The notes below the pieces were generated by a model. It had not been told where the DNA came from and did no database searches. It worked only from the letters and a program-made list of their open reading frames with translations. Positions 42,338 to 51,790 of a stretch of DNA of 64,000 bases are shown in pieces. How positions within the stretch are numbered: the stretch's first letter is position 1; each line of letters starts with the position of its first letter. The stretch is from assembly GCA_947253765.1 (NCBI GenBank), contig CAMYAK010000007.1, positions 1-64,000 on the forward strand. The letters are read 5' to 3'. The position numbers were made by a program, and so were the translations under genes. The DNA is from an uncultured Tissierellia bacterium (GTDB lineage Bacteria > Bacillota > Clostridia > Tissierellales > Peptoniphilaceae).

Positions 42338-43225
42338 ATGGATATTACAAAAATCGAATCATTCTTAACCTTGGCGAAAGTGAAAAATTTTGCAAAAACG
42401 GCTGACCGCTTATATATTTCCCAGCCCGCTTTGAGCAAGCGGATCCAGTCCCTGGAAAATGAGCTTGGCGTCCCCCTCTTTAACAGGATGGGCAAGAGGA
42501 CCTTTTTGACTGTCCAGGGCCGGGCTTTCAGAGCTTTTGCAGAGGAGATCGTTGCTTCCTACTACAATGCAAAGGAATATATTAAGCAGATTGAAACCAT
42601 GAAGTTCGGCACCCTCAGCTTTGGAGCCACTAATTTCATAGGCGTATACATAATCCCCAAAATAATTGCCATGTTCCACAAGAAGTATCCCAGCATCAAA
42701 ATCAACATGATAATAAATTCATCAAAAAACATTCTGGAAATGCTCCATAAGAACCAGCTTGAGTTCGTCTTCCTTTCCAACTATATAATCCACAACGATG
42801 AAAACTATGTAATAAATCCCTATGTAAAAGATGACCTGAAGCTGATAGTCGGGAACAAGCACAGGCTTTTCGGGCAAAAATCCTGCTCCCTCTTTGATGT
42901 GGCTGATGACTTATACATAACAAAAAAGTCCAACTCCTCCCAATACCGCTTTTTAGACAGTATTTTTAAGAAGCTGGACTTCGATTTTCCCAACAAGCTC
43001 TTCATTAGCGAGCAGGAAGCTATAAAAGAGTCGGTTGTTAATAATATTGGCGTTTCAATAATGTCATGCAGGGCGGTCGACAGGGAGGTCAGGACCAATC
43101 TCATATCAGCCCTTGATCTTGAAGAAGCCTTCATACAAAGGGAGATCCAATACGTTTATTTCAAGAACAAGCTCCTCACCCCTGCCGCCAAGGCCTTTAT
43201 AGACTTTTTGAAAGAAGGCCGGTGA
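42338..43225 (+). CDS. LysR family transcriptional regulator
   Basis: 295 aa from the ATG after ATAGGAGG; three extra codons upstream overlap that region. N-terminal HTH in the first 60 residues (FLTLAKVKNFAKTADRLYISQPALSKRIQSLENELG) and a periplasmic-binding-type effector domain (GTLSFGATNFIGVYIIPKIIAMFHKKYPSIKINM). It is divergent from the DASS-apgM operon and its stop abuts the stop of the convergent xdhC-like gene. It may control the transporter or the purine operon; the palindrome in front suggests the former. Confidence 0.9.
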   Translation: MDITKIESFLTLAKVKNFAKTADRLYISQPALSKRIQSLENELGVPLFNRMGKRTFLTVQGRAFRAFAEEIVASYYNAKEYIKQIETMKFGTLSFGATNFIGVYIIPKIIAMFHKKYPSIKINMIINSSKNILEMLHKNQLEFVFLSNYIIHNDENYVINPYVKDDLKLIVGNKHRLFGQKSCSLFDVADDLYITKKSNSSQYRFLDSIFKKLDFDFPNKLFISEQEAIKESVVNNIGVSIMSCRAVDREVRTNLISALDLEEAFIQREIQYVYFKNKLLTPAAKAFIDFLKEGR

Positions 43226-44032
43226 TTATATTGGCTTTACCTGCTTCAGCGGTCTTCCGTCAGTCCCGTTTTTAATCGTAAGAATCTGGGCCAGGATTGA
43301 TACGGCAATTTCCTGAACCGAACCGTCATCCAAATTAAGCCCGATTGGGGCGTAGACCTTATCCAGGTCTTCCTTCTTAACGCCCTCCGCTTGCAATTCC
43401 TTGAAGACCCTGGCCACCTTGGCCTTGGACCCTATCATGCCCAAATAAGCGCAGGGCTTTCCTGCTAGGGCCTTTAAAGCCTCCTGGTCATGAGCATGGC
43501 CACGGGTGCAAAGAACTATAAAGGTTTTCTCCGGATCAAATTCAATCTTTTCAATGGCCCGGTCCACTTCCATACAGTAGTAGTTATCAATTCCTTGGAA
43601 GTCGGGACTTGTCCTGAACTCTTCCCTGTCATCAATTACATCAACGGCAAAGCCGGTCTTGCTTGCCAGAGCAGCCAATTTCTGTGAGACGTGGCCGGCC
43701 CCGAAAATAACCAGCCTCTTTGCCGCCTTGAAGTATTTAACAAAGCCCCTGGAATCACCACCACAGGCCATTTTAAGTGTCCCTTTTTCGGTCAGACTGT
43801 AGTCAAATTCAAAGGCCTTGCCCTCCTTCATTCCTTCAAGGCTCCTCTTTATGACATCGGCTTCTATAGCCCCTCCGCCTATGGTTCCGAAAGATGATCC
43901 ATCACTGAAAACAGTCATAAGCGAGCTGTCATTGCCCGGAGTTGACCCCCTGTTCTCTATTATGAAGGCTAGGGCACAGTCCTTGCCCCGGTCATTTTCC
44001 TCATATATTCTTTTCAATATTTCAGCCTGCAT
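43226..44032 (-). CDS. XdhC/CoxI-type molybdenum hydroxylase maturation factor
   Basis: 268 aa. N-terminal XdhC/CoxI motif FIIENRGSTPGNDSSLMTVFSDGSSFGTIGGGAIE, then a Rossmann domain LVIFGAGHVSQKLAALASKTGFAVDVIDDREEF. Such proteins bind molybdenum cofactor and help its sulfuration and insertion into xanthine dehydrogenase-type enzymes; they are not the iron-sulfur subunit despite the name. It is the last gene of the leftward purine operon and acts in the cytoplasm on one or both hydroxylases. Confidence 0.9.
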   Translation of the reverse strand: MQAEILKRIYEENDRGKDCALAFIIENRGSTPGNDSSLMTVFSDGSSFGTIGGGAIEADVIKRSLEGMKEGKAFEFDYSLTEKGTLKMACGGDSRGFVKYFKAAKRLVIFGAGHVSQKLAALASKTGFAVDVIDDREEFRTSPDFQGIDNYYCMEVDRAIEKIEFDPEKTFIVLCTRGHAHDQEALKALAGKPCAYLGMIGSKAKVARVFKELQAEGVKKEDLDKVYAPIGLNLDDGSVQEIAVSILAQILTIKNGTDGRPLKQVKPI

Positions 44033-44058
44033 GGTTCCCCCTTCGGAATTTATAAATT

Positions 44059-45495
44059 TTATAGGCCAAGTTTTTTCTTAAAAATTAAAACAGCTTCCAA
44101 AGTTCCCCCGCCTATCAGACGGGCCTTATCAGAAATCGTCGAGGCATTTCTCGGAACAACCCTGGGATCAACGTCTCCGATTTTCATACCTTTGAAAACC
44201 CGGCTGCCATCCTTTATCATTCCTCTGACCATGCCGTCAAGTCCGGCTTTTATGTGCTTGCCGTTTACCTCTGCAACAACTTGGCCCTTCTTGACCTCGG
44301 AAGTTATATCTTCTATAACCTTGATAATACCGTCATCACTTGCCCGCAAAATCCTCTCGGTAGTGAAGCCCAGAATATTTCCGGGGTTTCCTGTATTGGC
44401 AGAAGCCTTGCCTTGGAAAATCAGGCGGCCAAGGTCGTGTCCCCTATCAGTTTCAATAACTACATTGCAGTCCGAACCTGCCGTAAATCCCGGTCCCAGG
44501 CCTATGGTTATAGGGGCCATGTCCATGTTTGTCCCCAGGTTTTTCTTGGCAAGTATGCCGTCGACCACAGCAAGGGGCCTGAGTTTTTTAATGAGTTGGC
44601 CCTCAGGGTCCACAGTCACGGCAACACGGCCCTCGGCCAGGGTCTCTCGAATCTCATCAACCGTATCGCACTTCTTGACCTCGATATCCTCGACTGTCAC
44701 TTGGCCATCATAGACGGCTTGGGCAGCACAGACTTTTCTCCTGATGCAGGTAGGCTTCTCAACCTCAAGGACTAGGACATCGAAACCTGACCTGTTCAGC
44801 TTTTGAATTGATCCTGTGGCAACGTCCCCGCCTCCTCGAACTATTACCAGATTTCTATTGATATGGCTGAAATCCTCAGAAAAATCGGATTTTTCATTGG
44901 CAACTCCACCCTTATCTTCTTCTTTTTTTAAGGACTTGTAGGACTCGACCGTATCAATATCGGCCAATTCCCTGACATCCTCAATCTCGATTTTGGCAGT
45001 CTCGTTGTCCTTGGCAAAAATCATCCCTCCCTGGTCTTCTACCAGGTTGTAAAGCCTATCCCTGTACTCGTCCGGGAATATTACCGGAGCCCCCCTCCGC
45101 CTTCCTACGACCGGGAAGGTCATGACGGGATTTTCTTTGAAAGCCCCTATCAGCTTCAAGCAGGTCTCCTTGGTCAGCATTGGCTGGTCGGCGACAAAGA
45201 ACATGAGGGCAGCGTCTTCCTGAGCCCCATCAATTCCAAGTTTTATGGATGATGACTTGCCAATCTCGTTATTAGCGTTGTATATGGGTAAAAATCCCCT
45301 TTTCCCGCTCTCTTCCAATATCTCAGTATAGGTGGATGCGACAATAACCCTGCTTATGGCACCCGAGTCTTGAAGGTCTTTCAAGAGGTCCAGTGTTGTT
45401 TCATAAATTTTCTTACCTTTAAAATCCAAGAAAAGCTTGTTTTCCCCCATCCTCTTTGATAGGCCCGAAGCCATAAGAATTGCATTAATTTTCAT
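44059..45495 (-). CDS. MocA-YqeB fusion: Mo-cofactor nucleotidyltransferase plus selenium-dependent hydroxylase factor
   Basis: 478 aa from the second ATG, 6 bases after AGGA. Residues ~1-190 are a MocA-like nucleotidyltransferase (AILMASGLSKRMGENKLFLDFKGK; VADQPMLT; GRRRGAPVIFP). Residues ~205-478 are the YqeB/EF2563 family (VIVRGGGDVATGSIQKLNRSGFDVLVLE; CIRRKVCAAQAVYDG; TIGLGPGFTAG; IIKVIEDI; TISDKARLIGGGTLEA). In E. coli these are separate genes (ygfJ, yqeB). MocA-type enzymes make the cytosine dinucleotide form of the cofactor; YqeB is required for selenium-dependent hydroxylases by genome association. The fusion ties both steps to one protein. Confidence 0.92.
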   Translation of the reverse strand: MKINAILMASGLSKRMGENKLFLDFKGKKIYETTLDLLKDLQDSGAISRVIVASTYTEILEESGKRGFLPIYNANNEIGKSSSIKLGIDGAQEDAALMFFVADQPMLTKETCLKLIGAFKENPVMTFPVVGRRRGAPVIFPDEYRDRLYNLVEDQGGMIFAKDNETAKIEIEDVRELADIDTVESYKSLKKEEDKGGVANEKSDFSEDFSHINRNLVIVRGGGDVATGSIQKLNRSGFDVLVLEVEKPTCIRRKVCAAQAVYDGQVTVEDIEVKKCDTVDEIRETLAEGRVAVTVDPEGQLIKKLRPLAVVDGILAKKNLGTNMDMAPITIGLGPGFTAGSDCNVVIETDRGHDLGRLIFQGKASANTGNPGNILGFTTERILRASDDGIIKVIEDITSEVKKGQVVAEVNGKHIKAGLDGMVRGMIKDGSRVFKGMKIGDVDPRVVPRNASTISDKARLIGGGTLEAVLIFKKKLGL

Positions 45496-46291
45496 GGTCA
45501 TTCCTTTCTACTTGGTAATATTTATCTTCTTTAATTGAGCCGAACGAGATTCCCAATCCATGTCCACTCAAGAGCTTACATATTTCTAAAGCATGGTCCC
45601 GGCCCCCGTCAAGGTCACACTGATTTAAGAACACGAACCGGTCCCTTGTGAAATTTTTGAAGAGCCCGCCTTCATATTCTATGAGCTTCTTATATGATCG
45701 GGCACCTATTTCCACGTTTACACGATCTCCGGACTTGGCCGGTTGAGACATATAGTCCATTTGGGCCATATATTCCATATAGCCCTCATAATTATAAATA
45801 AATTCAGGATCCGGCCTTTTCCCATAAACGCTCAAGGGCAGGACACCTATGACCTTGGTCGAAAAGTCATAAATTACCGGCTCATAGTCATACCAAAACT
45901 TGAAGGGCAGCCTTCTGGACCCGTCGGCCTCTATTAAGCAGAAGTCGAAAGCCTTGATTAGCTGCCTAAGTTGGTCCCGGCCCACCGATCCCAGCTTATT
46001 CTTACCCGGAACTTTTTCTCCCAGACAAATGACACTATGATCGTGGTCAATTGCCGTCTCAACCTTAAAATCCTCGTAAGAAGTATATAGCCGGTCAAAG
46101 CCTTCTGTCGGTATTGCAATCTTCGTCGAAGTTGCTATTAAAACCGATCCCCTCTCCTTAAGCTTGGAGGCAAGACGAAACATCAAACTCGTCTTGCCTC
46201 CGGCACCTGTTATGGAAATAACATCATTTTTTTTAATTTTAAAAACTGATATTGGATCGGCTTGAATAATATTCAGCCCATCTGAATTCAT
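45485..46291 (-). CDS. yqeC: YqeC family selenium cofactor protein
   Basis: 268 aa with a P-loop GAGGKTSLMFRLASKL (residues ~29-44) and EADGSRRLPFK, typical of YqeC. The family is restricted to genomes with selenium-dependent molybdenum hydroxylases and is presumed to help make or load the selenium cofactor with ATP. It overlaps the start of the mocA-yqeB gene by 11 bases, so the two are translated together. Confidence 0.9.
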   Translation of the reverse strand: MNSDGLNIIQADPISVFKIKKNDVISITGAGGKTSLMFRLASKLKERGSVLIATSTKIAIPTEGFDRLYTSYEDFKVETAIDHDHSVICLGEKVPGKNKLGSVGRDQLRQLIKAFDFCLIEADGSRRLPFKFWYDYEPVIYDFSTKVIGVLPLSVYGKRPDPEFIYNYEGYMEYMAQMDYMSQPAKSGDRVNVEIGARSYKKLIEYEGGLFKNFTRDRFVFLNQCDLDGGRDHALEICKLLSGHGLGISFGSIKEDKYYQVERNDHEN

Positions 46292-46317
46292 CTTATCTTC
46301 CTTTATTTATTCCAAGT

Positions 46318-48948
46318 TTAGGCCCCGAAATTTTTCTTGGGCTTACTGTAGGCCGTCTCCACCATTGGGAAATCCGGTCTCAGTTGGCCATCCAATTTAT
46401 AATAAGCTCCCTGGACTGCCGGTGCTATTGGAATTGTTGCTATCTCCCCAACGCCCTTTGCTCCAAAGGCCCTGTCCAGAAGCTCATCATCCGGCTTCCT
46501 TACAAATATGCTGGTGATCTTGGGGATCATTGGAGCCCTCCAAAGTCCCAATGTTCCGTACTTTGCCTTAACCTTTGACCTGTCAAGCTTGAAGTCTTCT
46601 GTAAGGGCATAGCCAAGTCCCATGATAATCCCGCCTTCAAGCTGGCCTTCTATGGCCTTGGGATTTATAACCTTGCCTGCATCTGTAGCGGCAACGACCT
46701 CTCGGACTGTCCCGTCATCGTTCAGGATTACAACATTTGTTGAATATCCGTAAGCCACGTGGCTCTTGGGGTTGGGCTTGTTTGATCCGAGCGGATCTGT
46801 CGGATCAAAGTATTCATGGAAGTATTCCTTACCTTCCAAATCCTCAAGTTTGCCGTCTTTGAGGTCAGCCTTTACTTTTTCAGCGACCTTCTTTATAGCC
46901 TCGCCCGAAATCAATGTCTGGCGGGAGCCGGAAGAAGTTCCTGAATCCGGTGAATTCTCCGAGTTGGGGTGGATGACCCTGACCTTATCTTCCGACACTT
47001 CCAATATGTCCATGACCATCTGCTTAAAGACGGTCTGGGCTCCTTGTCCCAGGTCGCTGGCAGCGCAGTAGAGGACGGCAACCCCGTCTTCGATCACTAT
47101 CTTAGCCCGACCCTTATCAGGAAGGCCTACGCCGACACCGGCATTTTTCATAGCACAGGCTATGCCCGCCCTGTCGGCATTCTTCTCATATACTTCCTTA
47201 ACAGCTTCCAATGTTTCTACTAAGGCTGTTGAGGAGTCTGCAATCTGCCCGTTGGGCAAAACTTCTCCCGGCCTTATTGCATTCTTATACCTGATCTCCC
47301 AGGGAGAAATCCCGACTTTTTCCGCCAGGAGGTTGATGTTGCTCTCAAATGCAAAGTTTGACTGGCAAACTCCGAAGCCCCTGAAGGCCCCGGCAGGCGG
47401 GTTATTTGTATAGTAACCGTAGCCGTCAATCTCCGTGTTTTCATAATGGTAGGGTCCAACGGAATGGGTACAGGCCCTCTCCAAAACCGGACCGCATAGG
47501 GAGGCATAGGCACCCGTATCCATCTTTATGGTAGCCTGCATGGCCAGGAAATTTCCTTCCTTGTCGCATCCAAGCTTAAATTTGCCCTTCATGGGGTGTC
47601 TCTTCGGATGGAAGCTCAAAGACTCGTCCCTTGAGAACTTGATCTTGACCCTGATCCCATATTTATAGGCTGCCAAGGCTGCAAGGTGCTGGCATGAAAC
47701 GTCCTCTTTGCCGCCGAAGGCCCCGCCTATAAGCTTGTTCTCTACCACCACTCTTTCAGGCTGATCCTGCCAGCCGAACATTATGGCGGTTTCTTTTCTT
47801 GTATCGTAGACCGACTGGTCCGTTGTATATATTTTCACCCCGTCTTTATAAGGCTCGGCAACGGCACATTCAGGCTCCAAGAAGGCGTGCTCTGTAAATG
47901 GAGTCGTGTACTCCTGTTCAACTATGTAGGCACACTTCTTAAAAGCTTCCTCAGCATTGCCCCTGCTCACATGCCTTTCTTGGCAAAGATTTCCTGATTC
48001 ATGAACCTTGGGAGAATTCGGATCCTCAGCCTCTTCAATTGTAGAGACCGTGGGCAGCTCCTCATATTCAATTTCAACCAGCTTCTTGGCCTCTTCAAGG
48101 ATTTTCTCATCCTTGGCAACTACCAGACATAGGGCATCCCCCTGGAATCTGGTGATATCCCCTTCTTTTATAAAAACATCCCAGTCCTGGAAGATATGGC
48201 CAACCTTGTTGTTGGGTACATCCTTGGCTGTCAAAACCCCGTAAACCCCTTGAAGTGCCTCGGCTTTTGAAGTATCAATTTTAAGTATCCTCGCTCTCGG
48301 GAACTTGCTCCTCACAGCTGATGCATAATTTAGGTCGTCAAATTCCATGTCATCGACATATTGTCCGATTCCGAGGATCTTGTCGTGGGCATCGATCCTG
48401 GTGAATACGTCCCCGACCTTAACCCTGTTTTCCTCTTCTTTTTCAATATCCAGGTCTCCCCTCAGGATTTTAGCTGCCAATTTAATGCCTTCGATGATTT
48501 TCACATAGCCCGTGCACCGACAAATATTGTTTTTTATGCCGTTCTTGACGTCCTCATCTGTTGGGTCCGGGTTGGTCCTGACAAGGGCCGCTCCGGATAT
48601 AACCATTCCGGGTATGCAGAATCCGCATTGGACAGCCCCGGCTTCCGAGAATGCATATACGAAAGCATCCCTCTCCCTTTGGCTCAAACCTTCAATAGTC
48701 AGAACCTTCTTGCCGGCAAGCTTGGACAGCTTCTGGGTACAGGCCAGCTTCTTCTGGTCATCAATAATGACCGAGCAGGTTCCGCAAGCACCTTGGCTGC
48801 AGCCATCCTTGACGGACTTGATCTTCAAGTCATCCCTTAAAAACCTCAAAAGGCTCTTGTCCTCATAGGTTTCATAGGTCTTGTCATTTACATTCACAAG
48901 CATGGCTTCTAAGCCATCTTTCTTTTCCCCAATCAAAATATTTGCCAT
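46318..48948 (-). CDS. selenium-dependent xanthine dehydrogenase (fused FeS and molybdenum domains, XdhD-like)
   Basis: 876 aa. Residues 1-165 hold two [2Fe-2S] clusters (C50, C55, C58, C70 and C108, C111, C143, C145). The rest is the molybdopterin hydroxylase domain (RVDAHDKILGIGQYVDDM; GGAFGGKEDVSCQHLAALAA; GAFRGFGVCQSNFAFES; SGSRQTLISGEA; GAKGVGEIATIP with the catalytic Glu near the end). There is no FAD domain. This architecture and its yqeB/yqeC/selD neighbours match the Se_dep_XDH/XdhD group, with labile selenium at the molybdenum centre. It acts on purines such as xanthine or urate-level compounds; the direction in vivo is not shown. Confidence 0.93.
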   Translation of the reverse strand: MANILIGEKKDGLEAMLVNVNDKTYETYEDKSLLRFLRDDLKIKSVKDGCSQGACGTCSVIIDDQKKLACTQKLSKLAGKKVLTIEGLSQRERDAFVYAFSEAGAVQCGFCIPGMVISGAALVRTNPDPTDEDVKNGIKNNICRCTGYVKIIEGIKLAAKILRGDLDIEKEEENRVKVGDVFTRIDAHDKILGIGQYVDDMEFDDLNYASAVRSKFPRARILKIDTSKAEALQGVYGVLTAKDVPNNKVGHIFQDWDVFIKEGDITRFQGDALCLVVAKDEKILEEAKKLVEIEYEELPTVSTIEEAEDPNSPKVHESGNLCQERHVSRGNAEEAFKKCAYIVEQEYTTPFTEHAFLEPECAVAEPYKDGVKIYTTDQSVYDTRKETAIMFGWQDQPERVVVENKLIGGAFGGKEDVSCQHLAALAAYKYGIRVKIKFSRDESLSFHPKRHPMKGKFKLGCDKEGNFLAMQATIKMDTGAYASLCGPVLERACTHSVGPYHYENTEIDGYGYYTNNPPAGAFRGFGVCQSNFAFESNINLLAEKVGISPWEIRYKNAIRPGEVLPNGQIADSSTALVETLEAVKEVYEKNADRAGIACAMKNAGVGVGLPDKGRAKIVIEDGVAVLYCAASDLGQGAQTVFKQMVMDILEVSEDKVRVIHPNSENSPDSGTSSGSRQTLISGEAIKKVAEKVKADLKDGKLEDLEGKEYFHEYFDPTDPLGSNKPNPKSHVAYGYSTNVVILNDDGTVREVVAATDAGKVINPKAIEGQLEGGIIMGLGYALTEDFKLDRSKVKAKYGTLGLWRAPMIPKITSIFVRKPDDELLDRAFGAKGVGEIATIPIAPAVQGAYYKLDGQLRPDFPMVETAYSKPKKNFGA

Positions 48949-48976
48949 AGCAGCTCCTCTTAAAATCCCTGCAAAA

Positions 48977-50347
48977 TCAGAACTTCCTTTTTATAAAATG
49001 CCCGTCACCCTTCAGGGCATAAAATCCCCGGGAATCCAGGATAAGCTTACCTCTCGATATTACAGTGTCAACCTTGAAATTGGACTTGAAGCCCTCATAA
49101 GTCGTGTAGTCACATTTGGAATGCCTGTTTTCTTGGCTTATGGTGTAGTCTTTTTCTTCAATAATAGTTATATCTGCATCCTTGCCGACTTCCAGACTTC
49201 CTTTAATGTGGCCCATGCCGAAAATTTTTGCCGGATTTGTGCAGAGGAGGTCAACCAGTCTTTCCCATTTAATTGATCTTTTTACCCCCTGAGTTAAAAT
49301 CACTTCCAGCCTTTCCTCTACTCCCGGAATTCCCCCGGGTGCAGTTAGGAAATTATCCTTGCATGGTAACTTATGCTCTTTATAGTAGAAAGGACAATGG
49401 TCTGTGGCTATAACGTCAACCACACCTCTTTCAATGCCGTCCCAAAGTGCTTCCACATCTTCCTTTTTCCTGAGGGGCGGAGCGCAGATATATTTGCAGC
49501 CCTCGGCATTACCTCCCTCGAGGTACTTATCCTCAGTGAGGGTCAGGTATTGGGTGCAGGTCTCACAGTAAAGGTTCTCAACACCCCTCTCCCTTGCCTT
49601 CTCAATCTCCCTGAGACCCAGGCCGGATGATGTGTGGACAATGTAGAGTTTAGGACAGCCTGCAACCTGACTCAAATATGTCAGGCGGTTTATGGCTTCA
49701 GCCTCAGCTTCAGCCGGTCTGGTTTTAGCGTGGTATATGGGGTCCAGGTGTCCTGCAGCCTCAGCCTCGTCACGAAGCTCAGCTATCATGCCGTCGTTCT
49801 CGTTATGGACGCATACAACCGTTCCTGTCTCTTTGGCCCTTTCCAGGACTTTGAGCATGGAGGCGTCATCCAGCTTTCCCCCATAAGTGGTATAGATCTT
49901 TGTTGAGACTATGCCCTCGTCAAAAAGCTTTCCCATCTCTTCAATAACCTTCGGGCTCGCCTTTTGTATGGCCCCGTGGAAGGAATAATCAACCACGGCA
50001 TAGCCGTCAGCCATCTTATGATATTTTTTAATCATATCTCCCACAAGTGAATCCTTGGGTCCGAATGCTATGTGGTCCACTATTGCAGTGGTACCGCCAT
50101 GGGCTGCAGCTATGGTACCGGAATTAAAATCGTCTATGGCTATATATTTTCCAAGATCAAGGGCCATATGGGTATGGACATCGACCCCTCCGGGCATCAC
50201 TGTCTTTCCCCTGGCGTCTATGACCCTGTCGGCATCATAGGCCAAATTTAGGCCTATGTCCCTTATCTTCTCACCTTCAATATATAAATCGCAATTCTTA
50301 ATTCCCCGGTTTGTTACAAGCCGGCCATTTTTTATCAAGATTGACAT
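48977..50347 (-). CDS. hyuA: hydantoinase/dihydropyrimidinase family amidohydrolase
   Basis: 456 aa. Metal site H58-x-H60 in GGVDVHTHM, carboxylated lysine K150 in IVSTKIYTTYGG, later ligands in VCVHNEND, LYIVHTSSG and IATDHCPF. The TIM-barrel enzyme opens cyclic ureides. In the anaerobic purine cluster of E. coli and gut Firmicutes the homologue is HyuA/YgeZ. It probably opens a ring formed after purine reduction. It sits between the two molybdenum hydroxylases in the operon. Confidence 0.93.
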   Translation of the reverse strand: MSILIKNGRLVTNRGIKNCDLYIEGEKIRDIGLNLAYDADRVIDARGKTVMPGGVDVHTHMALDLGKYIAIDDFNSGTIAAAHGGTTAIVDHIAFGPKDSLVGDMIKKYHKMADGYAVVDYSFHGAIQKASPKVIEEMGKLFDEGIVSTKIYTTYGGKLDDASMLKVLERAKETGTVVCVHNENDGMIAELRDEAEAAGHLDPIYHAKTRPAEAEAEAINRLTYLSQVAGCPKLYIVHTSSGLGLREIEKARERGVENLYCETCTQYLTLTEDKYLEGGNAEGCKYICAPPLRKKEDVEALWDGIERGVVDVIATDHCPFYYKEHKLPCKDNFLTAPGGIPGVEERLEVILTQGVKRSIKWERLVDLLCTNPAKIFGMGHIKGSLEVGKDADITIIEEKDYTISQENRHSKCDYTTYEGFKSNFKVDTVISRGKLILDSRGFYALKGDGHFIKRKF

Positions 50348-50352
50348 TTTTT

Positions 50353-50901
50353 CTACTCTTTCCTTGAAGCTATCTCGATTTCTATTGCTTCCTCAACTGC
50401 TCTCAATATGTTCTCATAGCCTGTGCACCTGCACATATTGCCGGCCAGGAGCTTTCTAAGTTCCGGCCTTGAATACCTCTTGGCCCTGTGGACAATCTCT
50501 GTTGCCCTAATGATAAAGCCGGGTGTGCAGAAACCGCACTGGACTGCCGACTTTTCCAAAAATGCCTGTTGAATTAGAGAGATTGACCCGTCCGAGGTCT
50601 GGAGTCCCTCTGTTGTCCAGATGTCCTTGCCCTCAGCCCAAACGGCTAAATATAGGCAGGAATCAATCGTTTCTCCATTTATCAGAACCGAGCAGGCCCC
50701 GCATTCTCCTACTTCACAACCTTTTTTAACGGATGTGTAGCCCAGGTCGTTTCTGAGAAAGTCTGTTAGTGAGGCCCTCTTATCGACCATCTTCTCAACA
50801 TCTATTCCATTTACACTGCACTTTAAAAGCTTGTAGGTCGGTTTGTTATGAAGCTCAACTTTTTCCCTTACAGCGTAGGGTCCGTGTTCGCTGCTATGCA
50901 T
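50353..50901 (-). CDS. xdhC: xanthine dehydrogenase [2Fe-2S] subunit
   Basis: 182 aa with eight cluster cysteines: C62, C67, C70, C82 (plant-ferredoxin type) and C122, C125, C157, C159 (helical domain). It carries electrons from the molybdenum subunit to the FAD subunit. A ~25-residue N-terminal extension precedes the usual start. The start overlaps the end of the FAD-subunit gene by 8 bases, the usual sign of stoichiometric subunits. Confidence 0.95.
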   Translation of the reverse strand: MHSSEHGPYAVREKVELHNKPTYKLLKCSVNGIDVEKMVDKRASLTDFLRNDLGYTSVKKGCEVGECGACSVLINGETIDSCLYLAVWAEGKDIWTTEGLQTSDGSISLIQQAFLEKSAVQCGFCTPGFIIRATEIVHRAKRYSRPELRKLLAGNMCRCTGYENILRAVEEAIEIEIASRKE

Positions 50902-51778
50902 TTTTACCCCCTTTAAAATCCTCCAGGCAGGCGCGGAGATTTCTCACACAAATTTCATATAGGATCTGGGTTCTCAGCTCCTTGCTTGCCCTCCATGAAT
51001 TTCTCGGTGACAGCTCTTCCAGTGCCTTCTTGGCAAAGGCCTTGATATTTTCTTCATTTAATACCTTGCCCTTGAAGGCCTCTTCCGCCTTGAACACCCT
51101 GACCGGTACTACTGAAGCAACGCCGTAGCAGGCCTTGATGCTCTCTATGACAAAGTCCTTATTAACCTTAACATTGACGGCACATGAACTTGTCGCTATA
51201 TCCATGGCATTTCTCATGGCGTACTTGAAATAGTGGCCTTTAAAGCCCTTATAGTTCTCTTCTTTGATTTTAAATGATGTGACCATCTCGCCCGGTTCAA
51301 GATAAACCTTGCCCAAGCCCTTGTAGAACTCAGTAATAGGAACTTCTCTGGTTCCCTTGGCACTCTTTATTTCCACTATTGAGTCCAGGACGAAAAAGCT
51401 CGGTGCCGAGTCGGCACTTGGGGCTGCGTTACAAACATTGCCACCCACCGTAGCTGCATTCCTTAGCTGGGGTCCACCCGCTGTAAGGACGGCCTGGCCC
51501 AGAAAATCTATGTTTTCCTTAATAATCGGATGGTCGGCAAGGTGGGCGAAGGTCATTCCTGACCCGATTTTTATGGTCTTATCATCTTCCATTGTCACTG
51601 TTTTCAGCTCATCGACCAGCTGGAGTGACAGGAGTTCATCGTCATCAAGGCTGCCCTCCCTGATCTTAACCAGGACATCAGTCCCTCCGGCTATGATTTT
51701 GAGATCGGGCTTTTCCTTTAAGATTTGCAAGGCCTCGTCTATGGTATAGGCTTCATAAACATTTTTTATATCAAACAT
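50894..51778 (-). CDS. xdhB: xanthine dehydrogenase FAD-binding subunit
   Basis: 294 aa. FAD-binding motifs IIAGGTDVLVKIR (residues ~28-40) and ATVGGNVCNAAPSADSA (~108-124) are typical of the CoxM/XdhB family. It passes electrons from the iron-sulfur subunit to NAD or another acceptor, possibly the flavoprotein YgfK. It stands between the molybdenum and FeS subunits in the order xdhA-xdhB-xdhC. Confidence 0.95.
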   Translation of the reverse strand: MFDIKNVYEAYTIDEALQILKEKPDLKIIAGGTDVLVKIREGSLDDDELLSLQLVDELKTVTMEDDKTIKIGSGMTFAHLADHPIIKENIDFLGQAVLTAGGPQLRNAATVGGNVCNAAPSADSAPSFFVLDSIVEIKSAKGTREVPITEFYKGLGKVYLEPGEMVTSFKIKEENYKGFKGHYFKYAMRNAMDIATSSCAVNVKVNKDFVIESIKACYGVASVVPVRVFKAEEAFKGKVLNEENIKAFAKKALEELSPRNSWRASKELRTQILYEICVRNLRACLEDFKGGKNA

Positions 51779-51790
51779 ATCTAATCCTTT

